From Lanius collurio (lineage: Eukaryota > Chordata > Aves > Passeriformes > Laniidae), in the NCBI GenBank assembly GCA_020086605.1, contig JACBWW010000008.1:23234505-23298504 (forward strand): a DNA stretch of 64,000 nt, given 5' to 3'. Below, one piece after another: positions 26,336 to 39,850 of the stretch. The notes under the pieces are model-generated. The model ran no database searches. It had not been told where the DNA came from and was given only the letters and a program-made list of their open reading frames with translations. The first letter of the stretch is position 1; each line of letters starts with the position of its first letter. Position numbers and translations under genes: made by a program.

Positions 26336-29300
26336 GGCCATAAAAACCAGATGCTTAACTGTTAACTAAGAAGGTTGTGATTCTTCAGCTTAATAAAACA
26401 AGCTTCAGAAGTTCAACTTTGGATGAAAACAGTAATATCTGGAGATGTAGTGAGAACTGCCAGGGCTTTCCTGAATCAAGGCTTTCCTAAACATAATCAC
26501 TCCAGACACGTTTGAAGACCCAAGATCATTTCTTCCCTGCTGCTGCAAAGGAACAAAGAATGAGTAAGCTCTGACAAAAAGAAAATCAAAACAATCTTAC
26601 AAATTCTGTCAGACTCTGCCCTTCTTGATGAGCCAGAATTTTGCAACTTTCATCTATACAGCACTTCCAGAATGTCCCTGGTATTTTCTTTCCTCATATT
26701 GTTATTGTTACCCTTCCTCTTCCTTACTTCAGAACTTTTATGCATTTCTAGTCCACTTCAGCCATACTCTGCTGTCCAGCTCATTCTTGACTTGAACTGC
26801 AATCCTGAAAATTACTTTATTTACTCTCTCTCATGTGAAGACAAGAGATAAAATTGTTCAATTGAATACACAAAAAACCCCATGCATATACACACTGGCT
26901 GCTTCTGTTTCCATCTAGTGGACAAATGATGTTCAATTTTTCTTGCCTTCCATGTACTGCTCTGCTTGTTTTATTCCAAAGATCTTTACACAATTCACAA
27001 CCAACCTAGAAAATGGGCATTTGTAGAACAATGTATGAAATTCTACTGAATTATTTCCATCATAATAGAAATAGGCCTCTCAGATATCTGGCAGCAAGAC
27101 TAGGAAAATGATAGTTGCACATCTCTGAGTGCACCATGAGCATTTCCAACAGTAAATCTCACTGTTTCCCTGGAATCTCCTATTCCTCACAAAAGAAAAC
27201 AAATCTTTAAATGCTTGTGCTTCTGTCAGTAAAAAATGGTGCCACTCATTAAGAAGGCAAAACCATTTTTATGAGAACTGTAAGTCCTATTGACAAATGG
27301 AACAGCTTGTCATGTCCAGGACAAATGTTATAAATCAACAATTAGTGACAACACACAGAGATTTAGAGCTCACTATCCTGACATAGAAAAAAAACCATCT
27401 CCAACTTCCATGGCAGCATCACATGCAGAATCCAGTTGTATCTGCTCACAAGACCAGGCCAAGCCATGATTTGTTTTTAGAGTGTCTATGTCTGCTATTT
27501 AGAGAATCAGCTTAATAAGGATCCTTAGTTCTTCCTAAAGCACAAACAAGCCTGTCCAGCTTGTGACAGCAGACAGGAAAGTCGAATCACCCAATCAGCA
27601 TGATGAGAAACTTACTATTTCCTAACCCTGAACAGAATTTGTTTGTTTATTTCTGGAGGCAACCTAGCTCAAAGCATTAATGCAATTATGTTCTATGTCC
27701 CAGATTTCCAAAACATAGGAATGGGTTCTTATGCTGACTGTGGTATGTATAGAACTCATGTATAGAGCTCCAAATACTCATCAATAAAAATTCTGCATGC
27801 CATTTTGTAATGTTGTTTTATGTTAAAAATACCTAGTTGCTACACATTCCTTTATTCTACTAGAAAAGAAAAAGCCTAAAATACTTTTTTGCTTCAACAT
27901 ATTCTGCATCCAAACGCAGAAATAGCATTTGAATAGCAGTATCGGCCTTCTTCATTTATCCCTCCTTTTTCCAGAAAGTTTCATACTCAGTTCACAGTTT
28001 TATTTTTTTTTTTTTAAATTTTTAATTGCTCTGGTCTTCCAGTATTTTCTTTGGTTGCAATTCCGTGTTGTACTCAATGAATGCTCAGTATCATGGATCT
28101 GGCAGAATTGCTGTCCTTCAGCACAGATCACCATTTTCCGTGTTTCCTTCTCTGAACAACTTAACAATGTTGGCAATTTTCTCACATGAAGTAAAATAAA
28201 CCCAGGAAGTGTCTTTAATTCTGAGTGCTTTGGGGTGCAAAAGGTTTCCAGGTCCTTGTAGAATGAAATTTGCGCCTAACTGGCATACTCAATTACTAGA
28301 AACACAAATTTTCTGTCATAAATTAATACATTATCTGTGTACAATATAAACTGCAAAACAGAGCCTTAGTGAAAATCTACTCCTACAAGTACTTAAATAC
28401 AAATGCAACTTAAAATCAGCAAACTCTGAATTGCTGTTCTTCCAGAATACAGGCAGTGTGGTTCCTACATTTCAACTCAATACATATCAAATGATATAAT
28501 TATCATTACAATTACTAAAAGAGTATTGCTTTTGATAAGAGTGGTCCACTGTGTGGTTAGCTTTCAATCTCACCTCTTCTCCATTTCTGTTTTTCTTTTG
28601 TCTTCTGTGGCATAGAACAATCTTTCAAGAAGCACCCCACTGTGAGCATCTGCAGAGTGCACTCTCATAAATTCAGTATTACCAAACAGCATGATCCATA
28701 CTGTAACATTTTTCTCTTTGCACATTTTGCATGTATTTTTCAGGTTTCAGGCAACTTTAAATCATTCTACCAACACAATGATTCAGAAAAGCCAAAGAAT
28801 TCTCATAAATTACAAATGGTAAATAAGTGAGACTGTCAACACTTTATAGGAATTTTTGATCTCAACAGACTAAAAGTTAATAAAATATAAAGAGTGTTAC
28901 CAGCATTACAAACAAAATCTCTTTACTTCATGCTTTCAGTGAGGTGAATAGTATCTGAAGTAAAACACAAACACAAAAAAATTTTCTTCTACCCCTTCCC
29001 AAAACACCAGATTTGACATGCATACACAAGGATGCAAGAAGATCTACTGATCTTCCCTTCCAGTAACTAAAAGTCAGAACCAAATGTTCTCTATATTACC
29101 AAATTATAATCTATCAGTATAGCACATACTTTAGAGCCATCACTTTTATTCCTAACACAATAGAAATATGCAGAAATCCGTAAAATGAGAAACCTGCGGC
29201 TCCATTAGGATTTTAGTTATTTCTCTGCCAAGTGAGCACATTCTCAATCATCATGTTTCTGGAAAATTCTGGTAGTGGATTCCTCATTACAACAGAAAAT

Positions 29301-29535
29301 CACTGTTTCTTTATACTGCTGTTTTCCTCAGAAGTTAAATGAAAATAATACTCATGAAACCTGTTATCATTCTGTATTAAATCCCTATTAAATATTTTGA
29401 TAATCTCAAATGTAATGTCTTCTGTAAGAAGCATATACAGGGTCTTTTTTCTCTCTGTATATGGTTCTGTTATTAAGTCTGCACTGCATATGAAGACACC
29501 AAAGCTTTTTAAGGATCATTTATCACAACACAGAG

Positions 29536-29554
29536 TACTACTACTACTACTACT
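29536..29554 (+). repeat. (TAC)6 microsatellite
   Basis: Six uninterrupted TAC/ACT units lie in otherwise unique AT-rich sequence. Confidence 0.9.
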
Positions 29555-31254
29555 GAAGTATTCCACTTATTTTAAATCAAGTTGTAGCACTAGTATAAGG
29601 CTAGGGCTTTGCTTTTAAATTTCATTGTGTCTTGCCTTGAATGGGTGACCAGGTCATAATGCTCCCACAGCAGTGGCTGGTGAGATTGCTTCAAATTAAC
29701 AGGTACTGCTAACAATTACTTGAAAACAGATAGTCCTGTTAGAAAAAAAAGCCGTGATCCAAATTCCACAATGTCTTTCTTTTTCCCATTAAATCTGCTT
29801 GTTTTATTATCTGTTTATCCAACATTATTGTTAGCTGTACCTCTTTGCCCATAACATAAATGAGAAAACTGGAAAATAAGCCAACTACACTTATGAAACA
29901 GTGCAAAACAAAGACTAAACACTGATTTCAATGACTGAATTTTTTCCACATAATTCAAAATTACAGAGTGAGAATTTGGATTTCATATGCAGCAGCAGGT
30001 TTGATAGAATTCACTATGTTCTGTTTTGTCTCTGTGGGTAAACTGTTCAGTTGCTTATTTTTGAGGAGAAAGATTAAAAAAAACCAGCACCAACTCCCAC
30101 CAATAATTTCTAATTCTCTAATCACACAAAAGAAATACTCTATAACCTAACAACATTAGATAGCCATGTTTGAAGTTTCTCCCTTAGGAAAGCTATTTTC
30201 AGTTCTCTTGCTACATCAGATGGGACCAGCTTGCTGCCAAGAGCCTGTGTTCTTGGATGTGGCTGCAGTTCTTGAGGACGGATAAAGCCTCCTCAGCTGG
30301 AAAAACCTGGCTGCAGAGGGAACTATGAGAAGAAACACTGAGTGCTGCCCATCCTTGTTCTGAAATTTTTCTTCTCATGTTTTTTTTCCTGTGTTTGTTT
30401 TTGTTTTGTTGTTTTTTTACTCTAACTGGAATGGTACTCATTTCATACCAAGAGCAGAAAAGGAGCCAAGGACTCCCTCGAGCTGACTACAGACTAGACC
30501 ATTTCCAGTATTTTTTGCGGAAATAGCACAAATACTAGAATGGAGAAGAACATAGCAAAACAGGAGCTGCCCTTATTCTGTACTACATTTCTATTACTCC
30601 TGCTGAATAACTGAATTTTTATTTGGGCACAATTTTTTAAAACTCTATTTTAAGGCTGGCAGACAAACAACCATAGAAAAGTAAGACTTTTGAGACCCTT
30701 AGTCTTTTATGGTTTTCTTTTAAAAATTGGCTGTGTAGTATTTGTCCCAATAACTATTTTTACCCCTTTCCTGCAGAAAGCTTGTGTCAGTTGCAATAAT
30801 TAGAGGGACTAGACCCAACCAGAATTACTTTCATTATTTGCACACCGTGTGACAGAGTGTAAAGTTAGCCATGCCAGCGGGCTTCTTCTCTCCAGGGTAT
30901 GGCTGGATGCAACCCATGTGCTGTGATCAGGTACACAGCAACCCAGCTGGCCTCTGAGAGACACCTTTGCTGTTGAGGCTCTTGGTTCTTCATTTCAGGA
31001 TGTATATTATAAGAGCATATGAGGAGTAACAGCTTGGGAAATGTGAAGGTGAAGGAAGACCTTCAAGGAATCTGTTTCAGAGCTTTGTTTATCCTTATTG
31101 GCCTTGTCTGCACTTTTCCAGCTCTGCTGCATGTTTTTGGTGTGGGCAGGAACGGAGCTGTTACAAGCAGTGAGCTGACCTTGGGGACAGCCTGTCACAA
31201 CAGCGACATCCCATCTCTGAGTCATAACATTTGGAGTGCATGAATTTATGTGCC

Positions 31255-31440
31255 ACATTAGGGTTGCATTTTGCCTACAAGCATCATTCGGCATTTATCT
31301 GCATTGAGTATCATTTGCTGATTTATTGCCCAGGCATTTTCCTTGTAAGGACCTTTTGCAGCTTCTTAGCTGGGTCTCTGAGGTTTAGTGAAACAAACTT
31401 CTCGTTTTGCAAACTTCAGCATTTGCTTCCTTTGCTGAAT
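31255..31440 (-). mobile_element. Ancient CR1/L3-like LINE fragment
   Basis: The plus strand reads 'catttatctgcattgagtatcatttgctgatttattgcccaggcatttt', 'ggaccttttgcagcttctta' and 'cttctcgttttgcaaacttc'. This follows the order of an old amniote CR1 segment (…catctgccattttgt..cccag…ccttctgcagttc…tcatctgcaaactt…) but is heavily diverged. Confidence 0.5.
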
Positions 31441-31804
31441 TGTTTCAAATACATAGAATGAATGCATAGAAAAGAACACGTCCTGGCACAGATGTTAGCT
31501 CCCCTCACTGACTCCTTCTCTCTGTTCCTTATCCTGCCTGTCCATGCAAGTACTGCTTCCCCTGTACCTCTAAAGGATTAACTTTTCCTTACACAAATGA
31601 AAATGGTGCCCCTCCTACTAATGCTCGCTTTACATGTGCCTACTGTTTTGTGTCTGTACACTAACGACAATTCAAGATCAAAGAAAAATTCCAATCAATT
31701 GCAATGAACCGACTAGATTTCATACACTTTCCTAAACTGCTGCACTCCCCAACACAGCTACACTGGTTTGGCACACTGTGCCTACTGCTTTTAGGGAAGA
31801 GCTG

Positions 31805-31955
31805 TGTCCTGGTTTCAGTTGGGATAGAGCTAGCTTTCTTCCAAGCAGCTGGTACAGTGCTGTGTTTTGGATTCAGTGTGGCTCAGTAGTGATTACCCTA
31901 TGTCAAAGACATTTCAGAGAGGAGGCTCTGTATCTGGCCGGAGAAATGAAATTTT
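31805..31955 (+). mobile_element. Endogenous retroviral LTR fragment (avian ERV), 3'-truncated
   Basis: Starts TGTCCTGGTTTCAGTTGGGATAGAG and continues 'agctggtacagtgctgtgttttggattcagtgtg' and 'ctcagtagtgattaccctatgtcaaagacatttcag'. This is a widespread bird LTR start (ERVL-type in my recollection). Homology fades near 'ctgtatctggccgg'. It is a solo, truncated copy, with no coding sequence beside it. Confidence 0.8.
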
Positions 31956-33394
31956 TAGGGCTTTGTAAGTTTCCTGAATATTTTTATTCACTCATTCTGC
32001 ATGAAATGTTAAATTGAACTGGAGCTCTCAGAAAATAACAGAAAAAGGAGAGAAACTAATTCAGCAGGAAGACTGAATCCTGACTTGTGTGACGGTTGTA
32101 TTCCAACTCTGCCCTGGAAGTGTGTATTTTAAACTTTCCATACTACTTCATCTTTGAGGATGAAAGGATTTCAGTTTCAACAGCTTTCAACACACACCAC
32201 TTTAAATGCACCAAAAATAATTTTAAAAAAAATTGAAAACATACAAATGGAAAAAATAAGTCCCTTACAGTAAGAAACCTCCCACAACACTGAGCTGAAA
32301 CGCCCAATATATATTTCTGTCTCTTCTATAGAGATTTCATTTGCTGTATTTTGCGAACAACAAACTATTTTAAGCTTCTAAATTGCTGTATGATTCACAC
32401 TGATGATAAAAGCCAGTAGAACACATTTGAACTTTGCACACATCCATCTCTCCTTGTTTTTAATGGTTTAGAACAGCTCTAATGTATTTACACAGGTTAG
32501 GCAGCTTAAAAGCTGGAACACAGGAAACCTTTGGGCTAAGCTCAATATGATTAAAGTTCACAGTAATGGATGAAAAGAAAAATCAGAACACACTACAACA
32601 ACAAAAAAATTCTAAACAACTGTTTTGCAAACATTTTAAATTGTAGAATTTTGTTGTTCAAAAAACAACTAAGTACAATTTTCTCACTTTAATAAAAAAT
32701 ACTTTTGCCAAACTACCTTTTGAAAAATGAAGAAAATTTTGTAATAAAGGGATTAAATATTATATGTGGAATATGTCCTTATGTAGTAATTTCATGCTTT
32801 AAAGTAACCCATACACCTAACAATCCATCTTCTCCAGAAAGGCACTTTACCAAGTGAAAGAAAAATGAAGTAAATTAGAAACTCTCATTGTGCTCATGTT
32901 CTACAACTACAATTATAATATGACAAACATCTGTAATTGTATTTCAAGGAATTGAAACCAGAGATTTATCTACTTGGAGATCTGTAAAGATATTTTAAGT
33001 GGCCCAAGTAACACATACAAAATATTATGGTAACTCATCAAAAATACTGATAGCAGTTAGACAAATTACCTTGAGGGTGGAAAAACAAAAGTCTTCTTCT
33101 TTTACAATTTCAATATTGATATTTCACTAAAAAAGGTTATTTCCAAGATTATGAAATCTTTTGTAGCTTGAACAGGTTTCCGTCTCATTTATGCAATTCA
33201 ATTTAACTAATTCTTAAAATTCTTCAAGACCATTTAAAAAAAGTGAATCTTTTATAAAATACGTTTTAAATTCACATTCTTTTTGTAAGGTCTTTTCTTC
33301 ATTAGTAATTTACTCCAGACTAAGAAAAGGAAGTAATGGGCATCAGGTGGTCTACACGCAGAGATGTTTAACTTGGTAATCTCAATTTCAATAT

Positions 33395-33865
33395 TACGGA
33401 ATCCATTAGGTTAGGAAAGACCTCTGAGATCATCAAGCCCAACCTGTGACTGAATACTACCTTGTCAACCAGACCATGGCACTGAGTGAGTGCCACATCC
33501 AGTCTTTCCTTAAACACTTCCAGAGATGGTGACTCCACCATCTCCATGGGCAGCCCTTTCCAATGTTTAATGACCTTTTCTGTGTTAAAGTTCTCCCCAG
33601 CATAAACCTACCCTGGCAATGGCTTGAGGCCATGTCCTCTCTTCCTGTCAGTGGTTGCCTTCAGGAAGAGACCAAACTCCCTCCTGGCCACCACCTCTTC
33701 CAGGCAGTTGCAGATATGATAAGATTTTCCCCAAGCTCCCTTTTCTCCAGCTAACATCCCCAGCTCCCTTAACTGCTTCTCACAGGATTTGTCCTCCCCA
33801 GCTGACCCTTCACCAGCTCTGTCACCCTTCTCTGGACTCACTCTAGCACTTCAGTGTCTTACAGG
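33395..33865 (-). mobile_element. CR1 LINE, 3' fragment
   Basis: The plus strand reads backwards through a CR1 3' end: 'ttaggttaggaaagacctctgagatcatcaagcccaacc', 'cttaaacacttccagagatggtgactccaccatctccatgggcagccctttccaatg', 'gaggccatgtcctcttcctgtc'-like text, 'ctcccttttctccagctaacatccccagctccctta' and 'cacccttctctggactcactctagcacttcagtg'. Open frames across it are chance frames. Confidence 0.95.
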
Positions 33866-35854
33866 AAGTGTATATTGTCAGCATGTGCATTCATTATAGG
33901 TAAAGGATTATAGCTGCTTGTGAGCTCTCCCACTTTAAAACAAAACTGTCACTAAAGGAAATGTAAGCATAACACCAATGTGACAATTAGGTGTAAATCA
34001 TGTCTCAAAATGCCATTAAGTATCTGTAGTCACCTGTAGTTATCTGTAGTACCAAAATAAAGTATAATCATAATGAAATTAAATTCTTCATAATTAACTT
34101 ACATTCTTAGTATGTAGTCTTCATTTATTCAGACTTAAAAAACCTTACAAAACTAAAAAAAGGAGGAAAGCAGGGGAACAACCTAATAAACTATACCAAG
34201 TCACACAGTTAGGGGATCATTAAGGCTCATTCTCCACTGCGATCTGTGGCTCATCCTTTACTTAGGAAAGGGCCTGCTCATGGCTAAAGGTGCTCACACA
34301 CAACACTAAAGTGCTAGACAGGAACAAGTGCTAGCTTGCTGTATCAAATGATGCTATAATTAACATTTATATTAATCCAGTCAGTATTTGGGTATGCAGA
34401 AGAAATTGGCAGGTTAGACTGTTTTGAAGGCAGGGAGGGAGCCAAGCATTGCACTCTGCTGCTGGTGTTTCTTTCGTCTCACTGAATGGTGCCAAATTCA
34501 CAGTCCAAAGCAAATGTGTAGCTCAGCCAGTGACAATGCAGCCTTTTCCACAACATTTCATCAATATATTTGAATGTGCTTCACACAGAATTGCTTTGAA
34601 AGGACAATGGTACAGTGAGAGAAGCTCTTGTTTCTTGACCCAAATGATTCTGTAATGCTGCTTGCCAGCAAGTAACTTCGCTTCAGTAGCAGACCTAAAA
34701 AAGCTTTCAAAAACTAAGCAGCTTAAAAATAAGTCTAATTTAACCTATCAAAAAGTCTGTCTAAAATTAATTAGAGCACCTGCTTGCACGAGTACTTTCT
34801 ACAAGCACTAGTTGATTAGCAGAAACCATGTGCCACTGCCTTCTCCTGTCCAGCAGACATCTTGGTCACTACCTGCCACTGAGGATAGCTAAGTCACTTC
34901 CAGCTTCTCCAAACTTCAGTCATCTAAGGTGGGATTCTCCAAATCAAGTGCACATCTCACAGGGCAAGTATTTTAGAAAACTTCACACAGGATAATACAG
35001 CCTGAGTACAAGAAAAGGGGAAAATGGGTTTATAATTCAAAACACAATACTTTCATCTTTGAAAAGCTCCAGTATTTGCACTTTTATGTTTGTGTCATAT
35101 TTTATTCTGTGGGGAGAAGGGCTGCAGAGTCACACTGGCAACAATTAAAGAAAAAATGAAAATTTCTTAGGACTGGTTGTGCCTTTCTTTTGGCTCTGAG
35201 CACACCAATGAACTGAAGGAAAACCAAGGGGTACTCTGGGCACGTCAGTAATGGAGCAGCCCCATAAGAAACAGTGTTCCAGGTACAGCCGATGCTTCCA
35301 GAATCTTTAACATGAAAGGCAACCTTTCATAATTCAGCTTGACCATGCTACACCAGGGAAGAAACATACACACGCACTAATGTGCATATGCTGACACACA
35401 GATGGAGCAGTATGTCTGAACACAAGCTCCATTCAGATATAAAAGTGTGGGTGGCCATTTCAGAGTTTCCCATGGCAACAATTAGTTATGGGTCCACATG
35501 AGCACAAGTCCTTGCCTGTTGGAAGAAAAGCATAGTTTCTGCAAGTATGCAGATTTATGCCGAAAACAAATATACACTGGAGGACACTTCAGTGTTTTCT
35601 CTGCCTGCGGGTGCTGTCCCTAACCTCCTGACAAGCACACAGCCACCTTTCCCTGCCTTGGCAGAGGAGGCAGCTTGCCAGCTTCATGGGCACTGAAGAG
35701 GAGATACAATTTTCTATCATTTTGCTCTGCACAGTTAATGCAATGCTGTTGACAGAGGATATTGCACAACCTCAGCAATTTCATTCACCATAATATCTGA
35801 TAAACTCAAACAGATTAAGAAGTTTATCCTTAAAGTACACTCTCACTTATAAGC

Positions 35855-35945
35855 TAGGGAGCCGGGACACAGATATTAATCAATTTTCCAAGGACATGGA
35901 GGAATTTCTATGGCACAGCCAGATGCTGAAAGCTTGTTCCAGACC
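35855..35945 (+). mobile_element. Ancient MIR/L3-like SINE or LINE-tail fragment
   Basis: 'cacagatattaatcaattttccaaggacatggaggaatttctatggcacagccagatgctgaa' follows the conserved core/tail of amniote MIR/L3-type repeats (…acagat…ttaagtga-ttgcccaaggtca-ggaagt-t-tggcagagccag-a-ttgaa…). It is diverged and short. Confidence 0.45.
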
Positions 35946-38900
35946 AGTATCACTATTACAGAACTGTTACTTTCTGGAAACACAGGGATTTTTGCCTTCT
36001 TTAGGACAAGTAAATGGCTTTGCAAGCTCACTCACTCCTGCCAACGTGCCTTAGCCTTATCTGGAGAGCTCAGATTATTGCCACCTCTTTGCCTTTCTGC
36101 TGAGACCAATGACAGGTATGTCTGCCAATTGACAATTCTGGTAAATATTTCCCTCCAGGAAGGCAAAAAAATGAAAAGTGTAATTTCACACCAATCATGT
36201 GGGAATCACCTATGATTAATAAAAAACTCAACTAACCTCCCCTACGAATAATAAAAAAAACAAACTAACCCCCCCATCTCACTCACATCTTAGCTCTGAA
36301 ATAAACTCTTGGGAACTCAGGACAGCCTGAACCTCCTTGAGACATATCTACCCTGTAGCCATCTCAAATGTGGAATAACTTGTATTGCTTACTTAATACC
36401 TAAGACTTGCCTTGATTAAAAGAAAGTTAAGTTTCATTTTTATGCTTTTCTGTAAAAAATCATGCCTTTCTAACATGCTGAATTTAAATGCTATGTTGCA
36501 TTAGCAACCAGGAAATGCTGTGAGACTTCCCTACATATACAAGTAACAGCAGCTTTACCTCTGCTAATGATATGATGGATTCAGGGCTTTTCTAAAAGTA
36601 ATTTTTCAGAAGACTATAGCAGCTTTTCATAAACTACAACTGAATGCATGATGGGAGTCCCACAGCAATTAGAACAACATACAGAGACCATTTCTCTTTA
36701 TATCCAGGAGTCCTACCAACGTAAGCCATATAGTATTTTTACCAGCCCCCACCTGTGTTCTTAAACAGGATTAGGATCCACATACTAAGGTTAATATTCT
36801 GTTTCCTTTAGGGATAGCTATGACTCTGGGAAAAACAATGCTGTTTCTAGAAAGCCAGTGCTTATATAGGGGTATCTTGGGATTACTGGAACTGTTAATT
36901 GTATTTCACACATCTCTGCAAGTTGCTGAGATGTGAAGTCCATGAAGTGAGAAGCACTGACATGATCATAACTCGTGTCTTGAGAAATTTCCAGGGGGTA
37001 TAATGAAATTAAATTCCAAGGTTTTAACTGTTGACACTTCTCTAAAACAGAAAAAACCACAGCCTTAATCTCTTAAGAAAAAAATGCTCTTTCAGGCTTA
37101 AAAAATTGGAACAAAAAGTACTTTGAATTCTGGTGGTAACACGCTCTCATAACTGAAAAACAACATTTAACAACAATTTATAATCAAGTCTTCTGTTATA
37201 ATGTTGTACAACACAGACCAAATGCTAACTGATAGATATAATCCTTTCAGTCCTTCCTATAACTAACACTGCTACTAAGGACTATTAGCTAGAAAAACTG
37301 GTGTAGTAGAATATCAGCACTGCTGCACTGAGGGGATAAGATAACATGTCAGATTGGGAGCTCTGCAAGGAGAATATAGTTATTTTGAGATGGTCAGGAC
37401 TTCTGGAAAGAAACCCTCACCTCCTGCAGAACACCAACTGGAAGCTGTCACTCACTTATCTCAAGAAAACATTCACAAGCTTGTACCACATGTAAACGTG
37501 CCAGATTCTATAACGCATGTTTCTCCTGGTAAAAAAACAAATATTTCTTGACTCAGGGAGGAAAAAAGGGACAGACCAGAGAAAAATGTGCTTTAAACGG
37601 TGAACAGTGTTTGCAGCCTTGGAAAACTACATAATATCAGCTGCATGTTTTGGGCCACCACATGAAATTCTGGCAGCTTTGTCTCTGTTACTTCTCTTAA
37701 CATGACGTCTCTGTCAGGAGGGTTTTTGCAATATTATTACAAGTATTTTTGTAGACAAGGATATAACTCTACTTAACTGGCTTGGCTAGGAATGGGAGGT
37801 TAAACAGAGTCAGCTGTAACAGCTGGATAGCCTGAAGAGCTCCCAGTGCATCATTTCAAGAGCAAAATCTTGCCCTCTGTGTCTGTAAAGTATGGCATGA
37901 TCCAGCCAGGACTTTAATTGAGTTCTGAAGGTCCCTAGGTGTGTTGAAATGCATGTGACAAGAGTACAAGGGGATATCTTGGGTTTTTCTGATAAACTTC
38001 TACAGCTTCCTATTGTGCAATTGGTATGGAATCAGAAAGGAAAGATAATAAATTATTGATCTCACATCTATTTCACTACTTGTGGAGCTGCCCTAGATGC
38101 TTCTCTTTTAACTGCAAAGTGGCTTAATAGATCTTCACAGCACGAAGGCTGAGCTCTGGAGCCAGGTGCAGATATCCTTGGGTAACAGGGAAATTTTACA
38201 CAGGACAGTTACAGTCAAAGCTAACTCAACAAGTTAGCAAGACCAAACATCCTCTACAAATCCACTGAAGAATACACTGGAGAATGAAACAGTTCACCAG
38301 AAAATAAATTTCGTTGATTATGTACACAAGCCAGCATATCTGACATTTTTGATCAGTGTTTTATACCTCCCTTTTAATAAACCACTCATATTTCCTTTGC
38401 TCTGTGAAATAAATGGGATTAATTAAGTGGTGGAGAATAATCAGACCAGTGACTTACACTTCCAGACACCTCATTGGGATGAACCCCAAATATCACATAG
38501 ATTATGTACACATTTGTGTTATACTCCTCAACCATTTCTGGAGCAGAAACACTCTAAAAGAGACACCAAGAACTTGAAAACGCATTTCTTTTCCTTGCCA
38601 AACCATGAACCGCTAATAATTTCCATTCCTTTAATAATTACTTTTAACTTTGAGAAAAACACTTCACTGCAAGCAAAGATCCACCGGGGATATATACAAG
38701 GACTAAAACAGATGGTTTGAATTAAAACCTATACAACAGTAACTGTAGTTGACATCAGCATTTTTACTCAAGTAATTACATTGGCTATTAACTACTTGAT
38801 CACTAACAGCAGATAATAAATAGACCATGTTAACATTTATAGTTATTTCCGACATTTGCTTCCTTAACACTTGCAGTTTTCCTGTTCAAAGTAAATTATC

Positions 38901-39394
38901 ACATTTTTCTTTGTTTGGTGTTTCAGCAACGAAGAGACCAGACACAAATTCAAAGGGCATAATACCATTCTTTTGTTGGTACATGTTTTTTTCTGATTAT
39001 TTAATATTTATTAAATACTATCTGTTTTTCCTGTTATACAGTAGACATAGGTAACAAACACAAAGTGCTTTTAAAAACAACACAATGCACATGGTGTTTT
39101 CCTGCCAGGCACGTAATTGGTCTTGTTATTTCGTCTTCACAAAGTGCAAAACAGAGGAGGGTTCTACCAGATAGGGACTCAAGGTTAAACTCTTGATCCA
39201 AGTCAGCTTTCAAATTTGCTTCTGAAGTTTCTGTCAGCCTTTAAGCCAAGACTACACATTTCTAGGCGAGTAATAAATAAACAAAATCCCAGACCAAATA
39301 CAAAATAAACACATTTCCTTTCAGCATGTTTCTCTGAACATGCTCAGGGTACAGTTTGGGATAGCCAACAGAAGACACGCTGCTTGGTCTGGGT

Positions 39395-39545
39395 GAATCT
39401 CTGGCGTTTCCCCGGGCAGCCCCACTCCACCAACCCAGCAGTGCCGTGCCGAGTGTTTGCGCACACGGCTGCAGGGCTCTTCCCCATCGCTCCTGGCACC
39501 CTGCAGAACTGCACTGCTTTCCATCCCGTCCTGCCATGCACCTCT
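39395..39545. other. CpG-dense patch in AT-rich intron
   Basis: By hand count there are eight CpGs between about 39411 and 39531 (including CCCGGG, GCCGTGCCGAG and GTTTGCGCACACGGC), while the surrounding kilobases have very few. It is too short for a classical CpG island. It could be a small regulatory element, a remnant of a mobile element, or a GC-rich fluke. Confidence 0.55.
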
Positions 39546-39689
39546 CCCAGCAGAACAGATCTTGATTTAACTCCTCCATGTATAATCCATAGACAAGAGA
39601 GACCCTTGGATGTGGGAGCTCATTTGCTCCTCTTTTCTCCTTTTGATTAATTTTTTAATCCATACAAGTCCTTCTATTTTATCCCTGGC

Positions 39690-39850
39690 ATTTTTTAAAG
39701 GGCCCTTTGCTTACAGTGCTTTATCAAAGGCTCTCACAAAATCCACAATGCAAGAGTGAACAACTGCCTCCCTAACCAACTTAATGAGAATGAAACACAG
39801 GACTGCACTGGCATTATGCCTGGCTCTTTGGATAGTCCACCAACTTTATT
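39690..39850 (-). mobile_element. Ancient CR1-like LINE fragment
   Basis: The plus strand reads 'cttacagtgctttatcaaaggctctcacaaaatccacaatgcaagagtgaacaactgcctccctaaccaactt'. This matches the order of the old CR1 motif '..ccttatcaaaagccttctgaaaatccaagta...catccactgcctccc..' in reverse orientation. Strongly diverged. Confidence 0.45.

Noticed and set aside
33563..33846. Open frames on both strands near 33.6-33.8 kb
   Set aside because: They lie inside a reversed CR1 3' fragment and are chance frames of non-coding repeat sequence.
39262..39650. Four overlapping frames over the CpG-dense patch
   Set aside because: GC-rich DNA has few stop codons, so overlapping frames are expected. None resembles a known protein.
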